Assembly: GCA_009760855.2 (NCBI GenBank)
Contig: WPIO01000008.1
Span: forward strand, 11,878,001-11,937,500
Length of the DNA: 59,500 nt
Source: Cristatella mucedo
Taxonomy: Eukaryota > Bryozoa > Phylactolaemata > Cristatellidae
Direction: 5' to 3'
The position numbers and the translations under genes are program-made. Within the stretch, counting starts at the first letter, position 1, and each line of letters starts with the position of its first letter. Shown one piece after another: positions 11,881 through 35,854 of this stretch. The notes beneath the pieces are model-generated. The model worked only from the letters and a program-made list of their open reading frames with translations. It ran no database searches and had not been told where the DNA came from.

Positions 11881-13579
11881 CTTTATACCTGGCGGCAATA
11901 TAAACGCTAAGCCCTTTCTTTGTAACGCTTCGAGCGTTGGCGGAATACACGAGTGCTGAAGCCCTCTCGGTGCTTGCGTTTTGTTGTTTGTGTACCGGCT
12001 CGTGCTTGCTGTCAGAGCGTCAGCCTACACCTTACACCCCAGTCGCTCCCCTTCACCTTTTGATTATCTAGAGCACTGTCTCCTTGCCCCCTCCCTACGT
12101 GCCCCCTCCCCACTGGGTCCAGTCCCAATGGGATCGTCGGAAACTGATGCAGTAGCCCGCTTAAACATCCGCCTCGCGAAGTTAGTTGTCACAATCCCGA
12201 CTGGCTGGACACCAGCGTCGCCGACGTGGGTATCGTGCGTTTTTCACATTCGCAGCCAGAAATAAGCATTTTTTTTAGGATCGGGTGGATGCTGGCTGAA
12301 GTCTAACGGTTATGGCAACAATCGTCGCATCAACCACCGTCAGCCATGAACCTATCGTTACCAGCAGCAACGACTCGTCCTCTGAAAAGACCATTCGCTC
12401 AAAGAGAGATTCCGTCGTTCTTCTGAAAATCCTCAGCAGAAGGTAACGCTCGTGCTGTGGATATAGCACAACCGCTTTGCCAGCGGCAGCCTGACGGTGC
12501 GGCATCAGCACAGCAAAGTCTTGGACCACATTCAGCTTCATTGCCCGAATCACCGCAGCCAGGTCAAGGTGAGGCCCCGCCTCTAGCTCCGCTATCCACA
12601 GGGGCGCTCGACATCGATCGAGATCCCAGATCGAGACCTGGCATTTCGACATCGATCTCAACATTTTCGATGAGATCCGTCGCTCTTACTTGCTCCAGGG
12701 CCGGTTCCTCCTTCATCACGTGCGTCGTCGGATAGCCGAGTAAATTTCGGGCAGAAATTTGAAAAAGTCGCTCGGCGAGCTCAGCCATCCTAGTTTCAGG
12801 CGAATAAGTGGCTGGCGTATTTTTTATCGCAAAGAATGTTTAGTGCCTCCAATCTTTCCTTGCATCCTCCCCGCTCGGCTTTGATCCGTTCGCCAAGGGC
12901 GGAGTCGGAAACTGGATGGAGCTCGGCGGCGACGCAGATTGCAAACTGCTCATGCATCAAGATAGCCGCAAATAGCCTCACAACAAGAAGATGCAGAAGG
13001 CAGATCGCCTGATGAGCAAGGAGGCCGCCAGTCGTAGCGGCAAACTACGCACTCGAGAAACAAAAGGCCGTGGTAATCGCTGGAAATCGAGTCGGTTGCT
13101 AGGGTCAGTCGGTGCAATTCGATCCCTAATGAGCCCGGGCCTGACCTGTGGGGGCAACGTGACGAGTCGGTCATTCCATTAAACCGAGGTCACTTCCTCA
13201 GCTTAGTACTGCTTATGGAGGACGACCCTTAGGGACGCATTGCGGAGGATGACGAGACGGGCGATGAGAGCAAGTAGGACCAGCTGGCTCTTGTGAAGCA
13301 CTTCATTCATTCATACGGCGTGTGTGTTTAGTGAGCGACTCATCGACCCGATGCAGGTGACAAAAGCCGATACTCTGCACCGAAATCGCTAACATTCAAA
13401 CGATAGCCAATCACCGTGGACAGGGCAATGCGGGTGCAGCCATTCTGAGCAGCGAGACTAGTGGTCTGCTAGACTTGGTCGAGCTAATGAGAACGAAGCG
13501 CCATACTAGCAGCACTGTTGTTGGGCCCACAAGTTCCAACTAACCCAGCTTGAGGCCTGCACGTATGCAGCCCCCCGAG
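11881..13579. other. No gene recognised
   Basis: Overlapping open frames on both strands (for example minus 12275-12664 and 12564-12788) compete over the same bases and match no family I know. This may be unrecognised TE sequence upstream of the hAT relic. Confidence 0.35.
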
Positions 13580-13765
13580 ATTGGTGAGCCGCGACGGCAC
13601 ACTAGGTAAGGCAGTAGCTCTTCACAACCTGGGGCCCGAGGTCGTGGGTTCGAATCCTTTGGTGAGCGATCCTTTATTGCCGCTGCAAGCGGTAGCGATA
13701 GCCTTTGAGGCTCTTCTACCGCTATGCAAAAAGAGGCTGTTAAATCAGCTAGTATTTTTTATTAC
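13580..13765 (+). mobile_element. SINE-B (tRNA-derived) copy
   Basis: The best SINE-B copy. The head runs from GGTGAGCCGCGACGGCACAC through a perfect B box GGTTCGAATCC. The body follows with CGATCCTTTATTGCCGCTGC, and the end reads GTTAAATCAGCTAGTATT. It does not fold as a full tRNA gene: the head carries extra sequence and lacks a convincing acceptor stem. Confidence 0.8.
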
Positions 13766-13921
13766 ACTCTTCTTTGCATAGTTCAGTGACACAATCAATA
13801 TGGCGACCGGTTCTAGCTGAAACAAACGAACAACGTACAGCTCAGCAAGCAAAGGGATATCGTACAGGACAAAGAGCTGCAGCCTGAGAGCTCAGGCTGT
13901 GGCCTGAACCAGAAGACTAAA

Positions 13922-14616
13922 TTGGTGAGCCCTAGAGACATATGGTGGTCCGCATTTCAGCGAGCGCTACCTCGCTTAATCGACAAGTTCGTCGCGATCG
14001 TTAGTCATAGTTCAGGGCGTAAGTCATTGAGCAAACGGTATCAAACGGTATCGCGGCATTGGCAGAGAATCTTGGCGACGTGCTTCCTCGACGGCATGCA
14101 CTTATCTAAGTTTGCCTTCATCTTACATCTCGTGGAGCACTTCCTATTGATTACGAACCAGCTATCGCAGACATTACAAAAACACGATCGGTATAATATC
14201 AATCCCTTGCAAGTGGTCTATCGCTCCGTACAGGCGCTGACAGAGATGCGAGCGGCTGGCTATGACGGTGCTGGCTTTGACAAAGGTGCAGAAGCGAGAC
14301 CGCCAACTACATCCGATCCGGAGCGGCTTCGTTACTGTGAGCAAACGAATAGCAGCGAGCCGTTTTCCTCGTCGACTTATTCTACGGGGAAATTGACCGG
14401 ATGCCGACAAAACTGGTTCAACAAGGAGTCGATGGAGAAGCTTCGCTTGGCTGCTGCCAGCATTTCCTCTCGTGAACAGTTCTCGGCATTCAACGTCGAC
14501 AAACTTGTTGACCTTGCAGCCAAATGATATAAGATAGACTTCTCAGACTTCCTGCCGATCCCCTTGAGACAGCAGCTTGACAAAGTTTGTTGGGAAATAG
14601 ATTCAAAATCATCAAT
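13922..14616 (+). pseudogene. hAT transposase (ZMYM1-like) C-terminal relic
   Basis: The translation resembles the C-terminal half of hAT transposases of the ZMYM1/KIAA1586 type. It has an RDIWWSAFQRALPRLIDKF segment where the family has its conserved RWG/RW stretch. A LVEHFLLITNQLSQTLQKHD segment follows (the ITNELSQALQRKDQDI-like dimerisation region). The end reads FNVDKLVDLAAK, then a TGA at 14525-14527, then YKIDFSDF in the same frame. The in-frame stop inside a conserved block and the lack of an N-terminal zinc finger or DDE acidic residues mark it as dead. The alignment is from memory of the family, so the subfamily is uncertain. Confidence 0.7.
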
Positions 14617-14625
14617 GAAAGTGCC

Positions 14626-14762
14626 GAGCTGGTTTGGTCCAGCGGTTAAGGTGCTCACCTCCGACCATGGTCTGGGTGAGGTCGTGGGCTCGAGCCCGGA
14701 GGCATATGTGAAGCGCCTGAATAGAGATTAAGTTCTCTTGGGGCGCTATACAAATGAATTAC
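14626..14762 (+). mobile_element. SINE-A (tRNA-derived) copy
   Basis: It begins at GAGCTGGTTTGGTCCAGCGG, with GGGCTCGAGCCC in the B-box place, then the LINE-like tail TTCTCTTGGGGCGCTATACA and AATGAATTA. It lies immediately downstream of the hAT relic. Confidence 0.88.
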
Positions 14763-14959
14763 ATAAGACGCGTCGGAACGCCTCCCGATCTTGTAGTCAT
14801 GCTGGCAGAGTCCGGTCGAGCCAATCCCGACTATGATCTACTGTACTAGCTTGGTTGACTTGATGTTTCACTGCCATTGTCTTAGCTCAGGAATAAGGTT
14901 CTAGCACTGAACCACGACGATAGTATCTAGATGACAAACGGCTGTACGGCCCTGCCTTC

Positions 14960-16115
14960 TAGCACGTCGAGCTCTAAACTACCTTGTACCACGTCTTGCT
15001 GAAATTCGCACTTGGATGGCAGAGAACTTTCTCAAATTGAATGATAATAAAAACCGACGTTCTTGCTATGGACAAACATAGTATAATTCCAAAATTGGAA
15101 AACAAAACTCTCAAAATGGTTTCGGCGAGCACATATCCTGTTTGATCTATACGCATTATGGGTGTCCAGTTCTAAAGTGACCTTTCACTTGGTGACCCAC
15201 ATCAGCGTAGTAGTCAAGTCCTACTGTCGGCCTACTTTCAATTAAGTACAACTGCAAAAATTCCAGCCTTAGATAATGATACCTCATCCTAGCTGGTCCA
15301 TGCATCTATGACATCGCGTCTCGATTTCTGTATCTCACTACTCGCTGGTCTTCCGGCCTGTGCAATAAGACGCTTGCAGTTGGTGCAAAACTCGGCAACG
15401 AAGCTGGTCTGTCATGAACGTCAAAAATGCCACATTACACATCTTCAGAGCTACCTGCATACTCTCCACATCAAGTAGCGTATCGACTTCTGTGCTTCGT
15501 CACCCACTTTTACATCCCTTCGCTGTTCAATCAGGCGCTTACAGCTGGTGCAGAACTCTGAAGCTATGCTCGTCTGTCGTGAGCGTCACAGTTGCCATAT
15601 CTTACCACTTCTCGCCGACCTGCACTGGCTTCCAGTCAAGCAACGCATCGCCTTCAAGGTTTGTCACTCACTTTTAGGTCCCAACATTCTTTGGCTCCAA
15701 CCTACCTATCAGATCTGCTTCCCCACCAGGCTAAGCATCGTACCACCTGCATGTCGGAATGTAATTGCTTACCCATACCTGTTCCCAAAGCCTGGAACTC
15801 ACTCCCGACCTGCATCATGACATCTCCAGTTTTGACCATATTTAAAAAGAAAATAAAAATGCATCTATTTATCACAGCATTTAGTCGGTCTCCGTGTGTC
15901 GTCCTTTATGTGCTTATGCATGCTGACACTGTGCATGCTGCCACTAACCACACTTGCATGCTGACCCTGTGCATGTCACCTTAACCACGTTATTCTTGTT
16001 GTTTATCGAGCATGCAACAGCTAACCATTCGATCGTGCTTCCTTTGCAGCAAATATAAAGTGCCTAGAAAGAGATTGAGTTCTCTGAGGGCGCTATATCA
16101 AATGTAGTGTTATTT
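14960..16115 (+). mobile_element. LINE-B fragments, degenerate
   Basis: Starts near the RT palm region (TWMAENFLKLNDNK-like, about 15010). A first copy of the RT C-terminus lies at about 15290-15530. A second, better copy (15530-16115) contains [20 protein letters not shown], the LAPTYLSD block, the 3' UTR and the GAGGGCGCTATATC tail. Multiple frameshifts. Confidence 0.85.
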
Positions 16116-16510
16116 TTATTATCATCGTCTCGCTCCGGCCAACATATTCGAACTACTTCTCAATCAGGCAAGGCAACGTACCACTTGCACTTCTGACTCA
16201 ATTCGATTAACTGTGCCTCTAACCGACCCCAAATCCTTTGGAAAACATGCCTACGGTTCAAATGCTCTTAAAACCTGAAGCTCACTCCTGGAGTGACGTC
16301 CCAGCATCCGCTGACTTGACGGCAATTAAAAAGAAGCCTAAAAACCCGTTCCCGAACAGCATTTGCTGGGTCCGTGACAATTCTCCTTTGTGCGCTCGCG
16401 GTTCCCGACACTATCCATGCTATCGCTAAATAATTGACAAGCTTTCTTTGCAGCACATGTAAACTGCCTGGAAACAGATTTAGCTTTATTAGGCAACTAC
16501 GAAAATGTCT
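16116..16510 (+). mobile_element. LINE-B 3' end relic
   Basis: A further decayed 3' copy: a TTTGGAAAACATGCCTACGG segment, CTGAAGCTCACTCC, a 3' UTR reading CTTTCTTTGCAGCACATGTA, and a weak tail. Confidence 0.6.
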
Positions 16511-17692
16511 TGCTAGTAAAATCGTTATCGATTCCCACGTCGAGGATTCGAGCTCTGCAGCGAGTCTCTTCAGGCAACTCTTGCGGCTTCTACGGGAGCT
16601 GCTGGGTGCGAACCATCCCATCACGTCAACACGACAAATTTTACTATCAGCGAAGCTTGTACCAGCTGAGGCCTCGATATTGCTATATTAAAAAAGAAAA
16701 GAAAATCAGACCAAGATTTGATGGCGTTAGACCAGAGAAAAGCAGACTTTAAGCCAGAGAGTTTGAAATAGCGTACAATAAGGCCGAGCGGCTTAAGGTA
16801 CGACGAACCCGATGAGGTCGTCCGACGCGTAGAAGTAGCGGCGAAGCACACTGTACGAGTCACATACGCAGCGGCTCCGCTTGGTTTCGAACCGCTCTTC
16901 CCGAGCCTCAGCGGGGCCGAAAGTCATGAACACTGATTCCGAAAGTACCAAGCAAACCAATCCGTAAACCCGGGCCAGTAAGGCCAGTAGGACTGGAGAT
17001 GCACCGACTTGTGACGTTCGGGTGACCGTACGTCGTCGGCCTTAAGAGCTGTAGACCTCCGTCGGAGTGCATGCTTATTGCAGGCTATAGTAGCTACAGC
17101 AGTTTTAAAAATCGCTATGTAATGATTTTTCGAATTCGCTATTTGACATACGATCGCAGCTTAGAGTGGGCAGCTGGCAGGCCACCGTTATACACAGTGC
17201 AACCATGGGGTCCGCAGCCAAGCGGCCGACGCGGCGCCGCCACCGGACTTGTACCACTCCGCCATGCACCAGCGTCCCTGAGCACATGAAGGGAGAGCCT
17301 CTAAAATGTGGTTACCTGCGTACTTGATTTTTACTCACGGTATAAAATGCTTATTATGGATTCTGGTTGAGCAATTAGACCTTGGAAGGTCGTTTTTTCG
17401 CGTGCATCTTCGTATTTACTGTATCCTTGCGCAACCGCCATCTTTTTCTGCGCTGGGTCCCGGACAGAGGTAATAGCGGCGACTAGGAGCCCACCCGGAG
17501 CTGCGCTATGTAGTTGCGAGGACGGGCGGCATCCTCGAGCTCGGCTGCACCTTCGGTGACGCTCGCGCGAACAGCGCCGCTGTAGCGCTCGGTCCACCCA
17601 GCCCAGAAGGCGGCGGTAGCTTCGGCGGCATACGGATGTACCTGTCTCAGCGACGGTGCGTTAGACGCTCCAATTAGGCGCTTGCGGTTGCA
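16511..17692 (+). promoter_or_regulatory. Upstream region of PTEN, probable promoter and 5' UTR
   Basis: CpG-rich sequence leads into the PTEN start. At 17436-17444 there is CGCCATCTT, the reverse of the YY1 core AAGATGGCG that is common near animal transcription starts. An in-frame TAG at 17675-17677 lies 15 bp ahead of the ATG, with no in-frame ATG between them, which supports the chosen start. No TATA box is obvious. The transcription start is inferred, not seen. Confidence 0.45.
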
Positions 17693-29429
<11,737 letters not shown>

Positions 29430-30980
29430 CGTGTGTTGGCTGCCAGTTGCCCTGTCGTCGTGATATCTGCCCTATCGTTGCTGCAGTACCAATCTCCTCG
29501 GCTGTTGACCAGATGTCTCATACATTGATGTTCATGGGACACGGACGGATGTGTGCAAGACGTAAAAGCTCTGCCATCAATGGATGGTGTGCCACGAAAT
29601 GCTGTCGTATAGCAGCAGTTTTCAAAATACCGGGTTGGCAGCATTTCGCTTCTGATCCTGTCGTGAAACGATATGTCTACCAACCCATGACTGAATTCAT
29701 GTGACAGCTACGGTTATGATGAACTACTAATGGACTTTGAGGAGCGCTGACATTCTCTCTCAGCGATGTCATGGCCGTCCTTGACTTGCTTCGGTTGAGG
29801 CAGCCGTGCAGGTAGATGCGTGTGTTGCTGACCAAAAAGCAGCCGCATGTAGCAGCAGACTCGACGTTGCTCTTGCTGCTGGCTATACGGCAGCAGCATT
29901 GTCTGATGCGGCCGAGATCGCGACCCGAGAGCCAAGATGAAGCCTGTGGGTATCTGCTACCTGTTGACCATCTCTTCCTTCACTCCAAGACTAGCTTGCA
30001 TGCACTGTCACGGATGCACACCTTTTCTGGGAGTGCAGAACCCGATTTCATAGCATGCTTGTTCCTAGGAGTCGTGTCACTAGACAATGCCCGACACTTT
30101 ATGGCAAAACTCTAGTTGCGGCTGCACGTGTAGGTCGTGTTTTTATAAAACACCGGCCGCATGAGATCCGTGTGCCGTGTGGCAACTTAGTCAGTTATAC
30201 TGTGCCACCGTTTTATATAAGTAATAAGGCAGCATGCTTCTACAGCACAAGACCGTTTTTCATTCAAGAGACCATCTGCCGAGCTGCTACTTATTATATG
30301 TAAAGCATGATGTGCAGGGACCCTATATTGTGCTTGTTGCCCGAGGGCCCTTTAACCGACACGACCTCAGAGAGATGAGAGAAGTGCACAGGTCAGGTAC
30401 CTGGAATGACCCAGCTATGTCAGTGCGATAATTCCGGCAGCCAGGCATGTTCATACCTCATTGGAAGCTAGGCGTACCTATGATGATGGAAACGACTCAG
30501 GTACTCTTGCTACATTAAAACCAAAAAGTACGTAGCTCCTCTGAACCCATGTCGCATTGCTTTGGGACCTCTAGCTGCCGGAGTAAAACTGCAATCCGTG
30601 ATTAATGTGCAAGGAACTACTCAACCTCTAACCATGAAGGCTGGACGAGTTAACGCCCCATAGAGCCGAGGCTTTCATTTTGTAAATTAGAGTACTACTC
30701 TCGGTGCGACTATCCATAACGTTCACGTCAAGCAACAGCAAAAGTTGATTGAGCAGCTTCATTACAAGAGAGTTCAAGCAAGTGTAGAGAAGCCTGAGGT
30801 GAATCAGAAGGTAAAGACTGCCTAGGTTCAGCGTTGCAAACTCATGTGCATTTTGGCGAACTAACTTCGGTAATGGATTACCTAATATTGAGTATTAGAA
30901 GTCATGGCCCAGGCCTCGCATGAAAGCAGCATGGATCGGTACTTAAAAATAGAAACAATAGGAGGAGCCAGCAGATAATG
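29430..30980. other. PTEN 3' UTR and intergenic sequence
   Basis: I find no clear AATAAA close to the stop, so the 3' end is undefined. A short open stretch at about 30560-30655 (KLQSVINVQGTTQPLTMKAG) and another at about 30715-30820 look protein-like but match nothing I know. Confidence 0.4.
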
Positions 30981-31190
30981 ACTTAAGTGCAGCACCCTGA
31001 TAGAGCTAATCTCTTTCTAGGCACTTATGCCACAGACGTGCTAATAAGAATAATAATAATAATGCACTTGATAAAGCGCCCTCAGAGAAATCTCTTTCTA
31101 GGCGCTTTACATTTGCTGCAAAGGGAGCTAGGAACGTAGGCCAGAAAGGAAGCATGTCATTTGGTTATTTATAGCATGCTCGTTGTCATC
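30981..31190 (-). mobile_element. LINE-B 3' tail relics
   Basis: Two antisense tails in a row. (AAT)n and GCACTTGATAAAGCGCCCTC at about 31040-31110 mark the second; the first is at about 30985-31035. Confidence 0.7.
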
Positions 31191-33800
31191 ACAAAAAAGA
31201 CAACTAGCCCGAACCATCAAATGGTGTGAGGTACAGTGGGGTTTAAACGTTTGACTCAAGCTTCAATCTTAATGGGGGAATGTCAAGAAAATACCTATAA
31301 AATTGGTCCGACAGTCAAATATGTGCTTATGGTACCTTTCGAAAGACAAGTATGCTATAACTGGGATCGGAAGTTCTGACGACTTCCACATGAAAGAATA
31401 ACCGGTTGTGCCAACCACGTTTAACCCGGATGTAAATCGGAAGAACAAATCTACAAATAAAAAATGTACCGATCTCTGCATCATATGCGACTTGTATCCC
31501 AACTTTTCGAACCTTGGTAGATCGCTATAGATGCTTGAAGCTTGTTGAGGTGGATACCCGTGGCTTTTATACAGCTTCATTTCAGGGTTGGTTGGTGCCT
31601 TGTAAATTGATTAACTCAACCGATATTTCACGTATCGGAATGAAATTTGAAATTCAAGTTCAGCACTGCTTTTTTACCCTAGTGTTTAATCTTTTTTATT
31701 TCGGTTTGATACATTTGACTGTATACGTCATAAAAACGTCCAGGAGCTTTATTTTCCGTAATCGTGGACATATAGAACCAATTATATAGACCTCACATAC
31801 TTTCACCTAACTACTATTTCTAGTGCTTTTGGATCTGCCTCTTTCTCTTGCTTTTCTTTCCGGAGCATCTCCACGCTGAATTGAAGTTGAGAAGCTGACA
31901 AGGAAAGAAGCGATTAGGATGTAAGCTGGAATGAAGGTTTTTACAATTGATCGGATTCAAAATTTGGCAATCAATGTTGGTCTGCAGCAGGCGACTCACC
32001 GATTTAGCGTCCAGCTTATTGAGTATGTACCCTTACAACACATGATGTTCGCATGCCGAGATCCGGTCGACGTGCAGGCGTCGTGTCACAGTGGAAGCCG
32101 AGAGGCGATAGTGGTTGCCACGGCCTGCGCAGGGTCTGCACAAGTTGCAGCCTAGCGCCGCCTTGCGCTTCCTATTCTATTAGTTACAGTAGCCGTGGGT
32201 CGCTCAGTGTGGTCTGCTCGACTATACACAATAAATGGGGATCGCATACTCAAGCACCCGCTCTCGTTCAACTAGAGTACTTTTATCTTGTTTACAACGA
32301 CCGCGAATCGCTACCGGGATGAAGATTTAATAATCCACTACCCGATCTTGCCAGGGCTGCTGCGCCTAGGACCTGAGCGAAAGCTACCCGAGCTGAACTC
32401 GAGACAAAAGCTCGATCCTTGGGTGAAGAAAGACTAAAAGGTCCATCCTCTGGTGCGAATAGTTAAGCAGCTTCTCAGTCTTAGGAAGGGCTAGAAGCAG
32501 GGATCTTCACCCTGTAATCCTGTCACCTGACGACAGGCAAAGTTCAGGAGCAACTTCTGCCATCCGACCGAGGCTTCGCGGTGGATACTCTCCATGGGTA
32601 CCTCTTAATTAACCACAACCACAATCTTAATTAACCACTACCCCTAGCCTGGCATTGTAAAGCCCACGCCAGGCGAATTACAGCTACGAATTACGACGAC
32701 AAGCGAGATTTGAGCTAATACAGAGCAAAGCACAACAGAGGAAGTAAATGCACAAGCAAGCAAGAGCAGCTGCACTGAGGGGGAGGAGCCGATGCTGCAA
32801 TACCAGTAAGACACAACACCGACGCCCGAAGGCGTCGTAGACGTGATAGCGAAGTGAAGATCGGTAAGTAAGAGCAGAAAAGTATGGTAGTAAGCCCCCT
32901 CTGTGAGTAGTGCTCGGACGCGTGTGTCTGGCTGAAGCTGGTTAGCGTATCGAAGTGAAGCCCTCAAGACCCGACGAATTTCGATTAGAAGACCGTAAGA
33001 CATTCTGCTAAACGAGCTTGCCCTACCCTTTATGCATGGTGGCCTAGGCCAACACGTGCAGAGGGTGACACCTATACTTGGCTCCACCCTCCCCCTCGAA
33101 GCTTGTCGTTAACCGGTTGATCTAAGCCCTTGCTGCTAGATATCCACCCGGAAGGCCAAGTCCGTGCCTTGGTCCCGGAGAGGGTGAGACGTTATGTAAC
33201 GAAGACAACAGCTGCACCACTGACGCCAATTGTGGTCTCCTACTGCAGTAGCTATGGTTACCGTTATCGTCCCCCGACTGCCCGACTCCGGTGATTGTGT
33301 GCCTTCCTACGATCTAGCCGCCTAGGGTGACAGCCAAAGCAGTAGCTCAAGCCTAAATAGACGTCAGCTCGTCCAATGGTAGAGAAAGGCCAGTCAACCC
33401 ATGCACCCTCATAATACAATTATGCTAGCCACGGCGCCTGTAAGGTTACAGGAATATAGTGGAACCTTGTTTTTATTCTCGGACAACGTTTACACTGACA
33501 CTTGAGATGTCAATTTCGCTGCCCGATCGTGCCAAGCTGCCTGGATAGGAAGCGCTGCAACCTTCTGGTGTACTATTTGAGGACCAAGCTACAAACATCG
33601 ACAGAGGAGCAGTCCGAATTTTAGCACCGACACACTAGCGACGACATGCAAACACCGTGGTGCTTTAGCAGGCGTATATTCTCTACACGATACGGCTCTA
33701 ACGGCTCGTAGCAGACCAGCATACTGCTGCTCTCCGTGCCCCCCCCCCACGTCTGCATTTCAACTCCCCTCTACATTGGGACCCCTGCTGTTTCCAGGGT
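31191..33800. other. No gene recognised
   Basis: Only short open frames without recognisable domains. The longest (minus 32644-33087) has no exon signals or homology that I can name. Confidence 0.4.
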
Positions 33801-33829
33801 CCACGCTTGTCCAACCTGCTTATCAGTAA

Positions 33830-33948
33830 CAGCTAATTAAAGGCATGTCGATGGACCACGGCAGCTTACCGGCCTGTACCTAAGCTACACACATCAGCTA
33901 ATCAAAGGCAGGTTGGTGGGCGACAGGTGCCTACCGGCCTGCACCCAC
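33830..33948 (+). repeat. Two tandem copies of a ~54-bp unit
   Basis: Units at 33830-33882 and 33895-33948 share CAGCTAAT, AAAGGCA and TACCGGCCTG around a variable middle. A third copy is at 34547-34600. Confidence 0.7.
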
Positions 33949-34546
33949 ACGGTCACATGCCCGTAATCTAAACATCACATGTCAAGCCGGAGCAACAACA
34001 AAAAAGTAGCCCACAACTGCCTGAAACCAAAAGCATGACACGTCACGGCATTACCAGCCAAATGCAGCAACAAATATAACTAGCTAAGAGCATAACGTCC
34101 TCATAGGCATGCAGGCTACACTACAGCCACTCGGAGACATGCTAGCCGCTACCATCGACGGCCAGCCGGTGTCGTATGCCCAGCACCTACCCATCCGCAT
34201 AAGCCCCGGCAGGCTCCTCACGCACTTCCTTGGTGGGCGTCTTGCGCATCCATTTTGCAGCAGGCATCTTGCACTTCTCCACCTCTGGCGTCTCGCAGCC
34301 GGTCGCCTTAGTCTGATCAGCCGTCACCCTGTCAGGGCGCAGTAGCCACTCGCTATCTGACGGGGTAGGCAACGTCTTCACCAAGGCCACCCTGAGCTTG
34401 GCTACTCAGTATTGATGACCTTCAACCGCATGCACGAGTACACATTGAAGGCGCTTCCTTGTACGAAGGGAGGCAGATACTTGTGCCAGTCTGGCGGGTT
34501 GACACCGCACAGCTCGAGGCTTGAGTTCGAGCCTCCTTGTAACCAA
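33949..34546. other. No gene recognised
   Basis: Nothing identified between copies 2 and 3 of the ~54-bp unit. Confidence 0.4.
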
Positions 34547-34600
34547 CAGTTAACTAAAGGCAGGTTGATTGACGACAGCTGCATACCGGCCTGCACCCAA
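34547..34600 (+). repeat. Third copy of the ~54-bp unit
   Basis: Reads CAGTTAACTAAAGGCAGGTT and ends in TACCGGCCTGCACCCAA, as unit 2 does. Confidence 0.65.
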
Positions 34601-35184
34601 GTCACGAGAGGCACCAATAAACCGACTCTGCAAACATGTGCTGATAAATCTATAAAAGACAAGGCCATGGCTCTAGCCACCAGACTCGGACCGATGTGAC
34701 ATCGAACATAGCTAAGCATTGCCTGCAAATTGAGTCGCATCTGCCGTCAAATGATTCGAGGATCGACAAAAATCCATCGAGTCGGAACATCCCGTCGAGC
34801 CGGAACCGTACCATTTGGGTTTAATTTGTTGTACATTATGGGTTTCTTAGGCCTTCTTATAAATTAGGAAGGTTTTATCCTCACTGGTCTTTATATGCTG
34901 CCAACATCGTGGATTATTCAAACGTTTGAGCTCCTTACTTCGCTCATAACTTTCGTCGCAAGCTACGACTTGCGAGCCACTTATCGGCCACTTCTACCAG
35001 CCTGCGGCAATGGCTGCCGGCGTCGAGCAGCCCCTGCTCCTATCCCATGTCGGCAGCACAGAGTGGTAAGTGGCAGCGGCCACGTGTGGCATTGTTCAGT
35101 AGACTCTTTCGTTTGACTGTGACTTGGTTGGTCCTCTCTTCCCAGAAGTTTGGTTTTCGCTCCCATATCGACTCTAGGCACTAT

Positions 35185-35854
35185 CAATTGAATGACGATA
35201 AAACCAACTTACTAGTTACCGCAAACCAAGTATAAGTCAGAAACTAGAAAGCTTAACGCTAAAATTCGGCTCTGCCAGCTAGATGACCACATCAGCTCCA
35301 TAGTCAAGTCTGCCTAATTTTAGCTACACGTCATTGCTAAAATTTGGGCTTACTTAGACAGATACTACATCCAAATCGGTCCATGCATTTGTGACATCCC
35401 ATCTTGACTTCTGTAACTCACTGCTTGCTGGTCTACCGGCCTGTGCAATCAGGCACTTCCAGTTGGTGCAAAACTCTGCAGCTAGGCTTGTCTGTCGTGA
35501 CCTTCACAGTTGCCACATCACACCACTTCTCACCGACTTGCACTTGTTTCCAATCCAGCAGCACATCGACAAGGTTCTGTCACTCACTTTTAGGTCCCTT
35601 CATTCTCTGGCTCCAGCCTAGGTATCAGAACTATTCTCCCCCCACGCCAGGCTAGGCATCGTATTACCCCCAGTTTTGACTCACATTGTTTAGCTATACT
35701 TCGTACGAACCTCAAACCCTTTGGACCCTGTACTTTTAGTTTGTATGCTCCCAAAGCCTGAAACTCCCTCCCGACTGACGTCGCAACATCCCTGACTTGG
35801 TGGAATTTTAAAGTAGCTTAAAACGCACCTGCTTATCGCAGCATTTATTATAAT
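35185..35854 (+). mobile_element. LINE-B fragment, RT C-terminus
   Basis: Begins with LNDDKTNLLVT, then [20 protein letters not shown], the CHITPLLTDLH block and the FGD/AP.WNSLP region, decayed. Interrupted at about 35855 by an antisense LINE-A. Confidence 0.85.

Noticed and set aside
12275-12788. Two overlapping minus-strand open frames (129 and 74 codons)
   Set aside because: They use the same bases in different frames, have no known domain and no splice logic joining them.
13580-13660. tRNA gene (perfect B box GGTTCGAATCC)
   Set aside because: No acceptor stem or anticodon arm pairing, and the same head recurs with a fixed non-tRNA body: it is a SINE. The same applies to the heads at 8055, 14626, 42427, 54413, 58315 and 58467.
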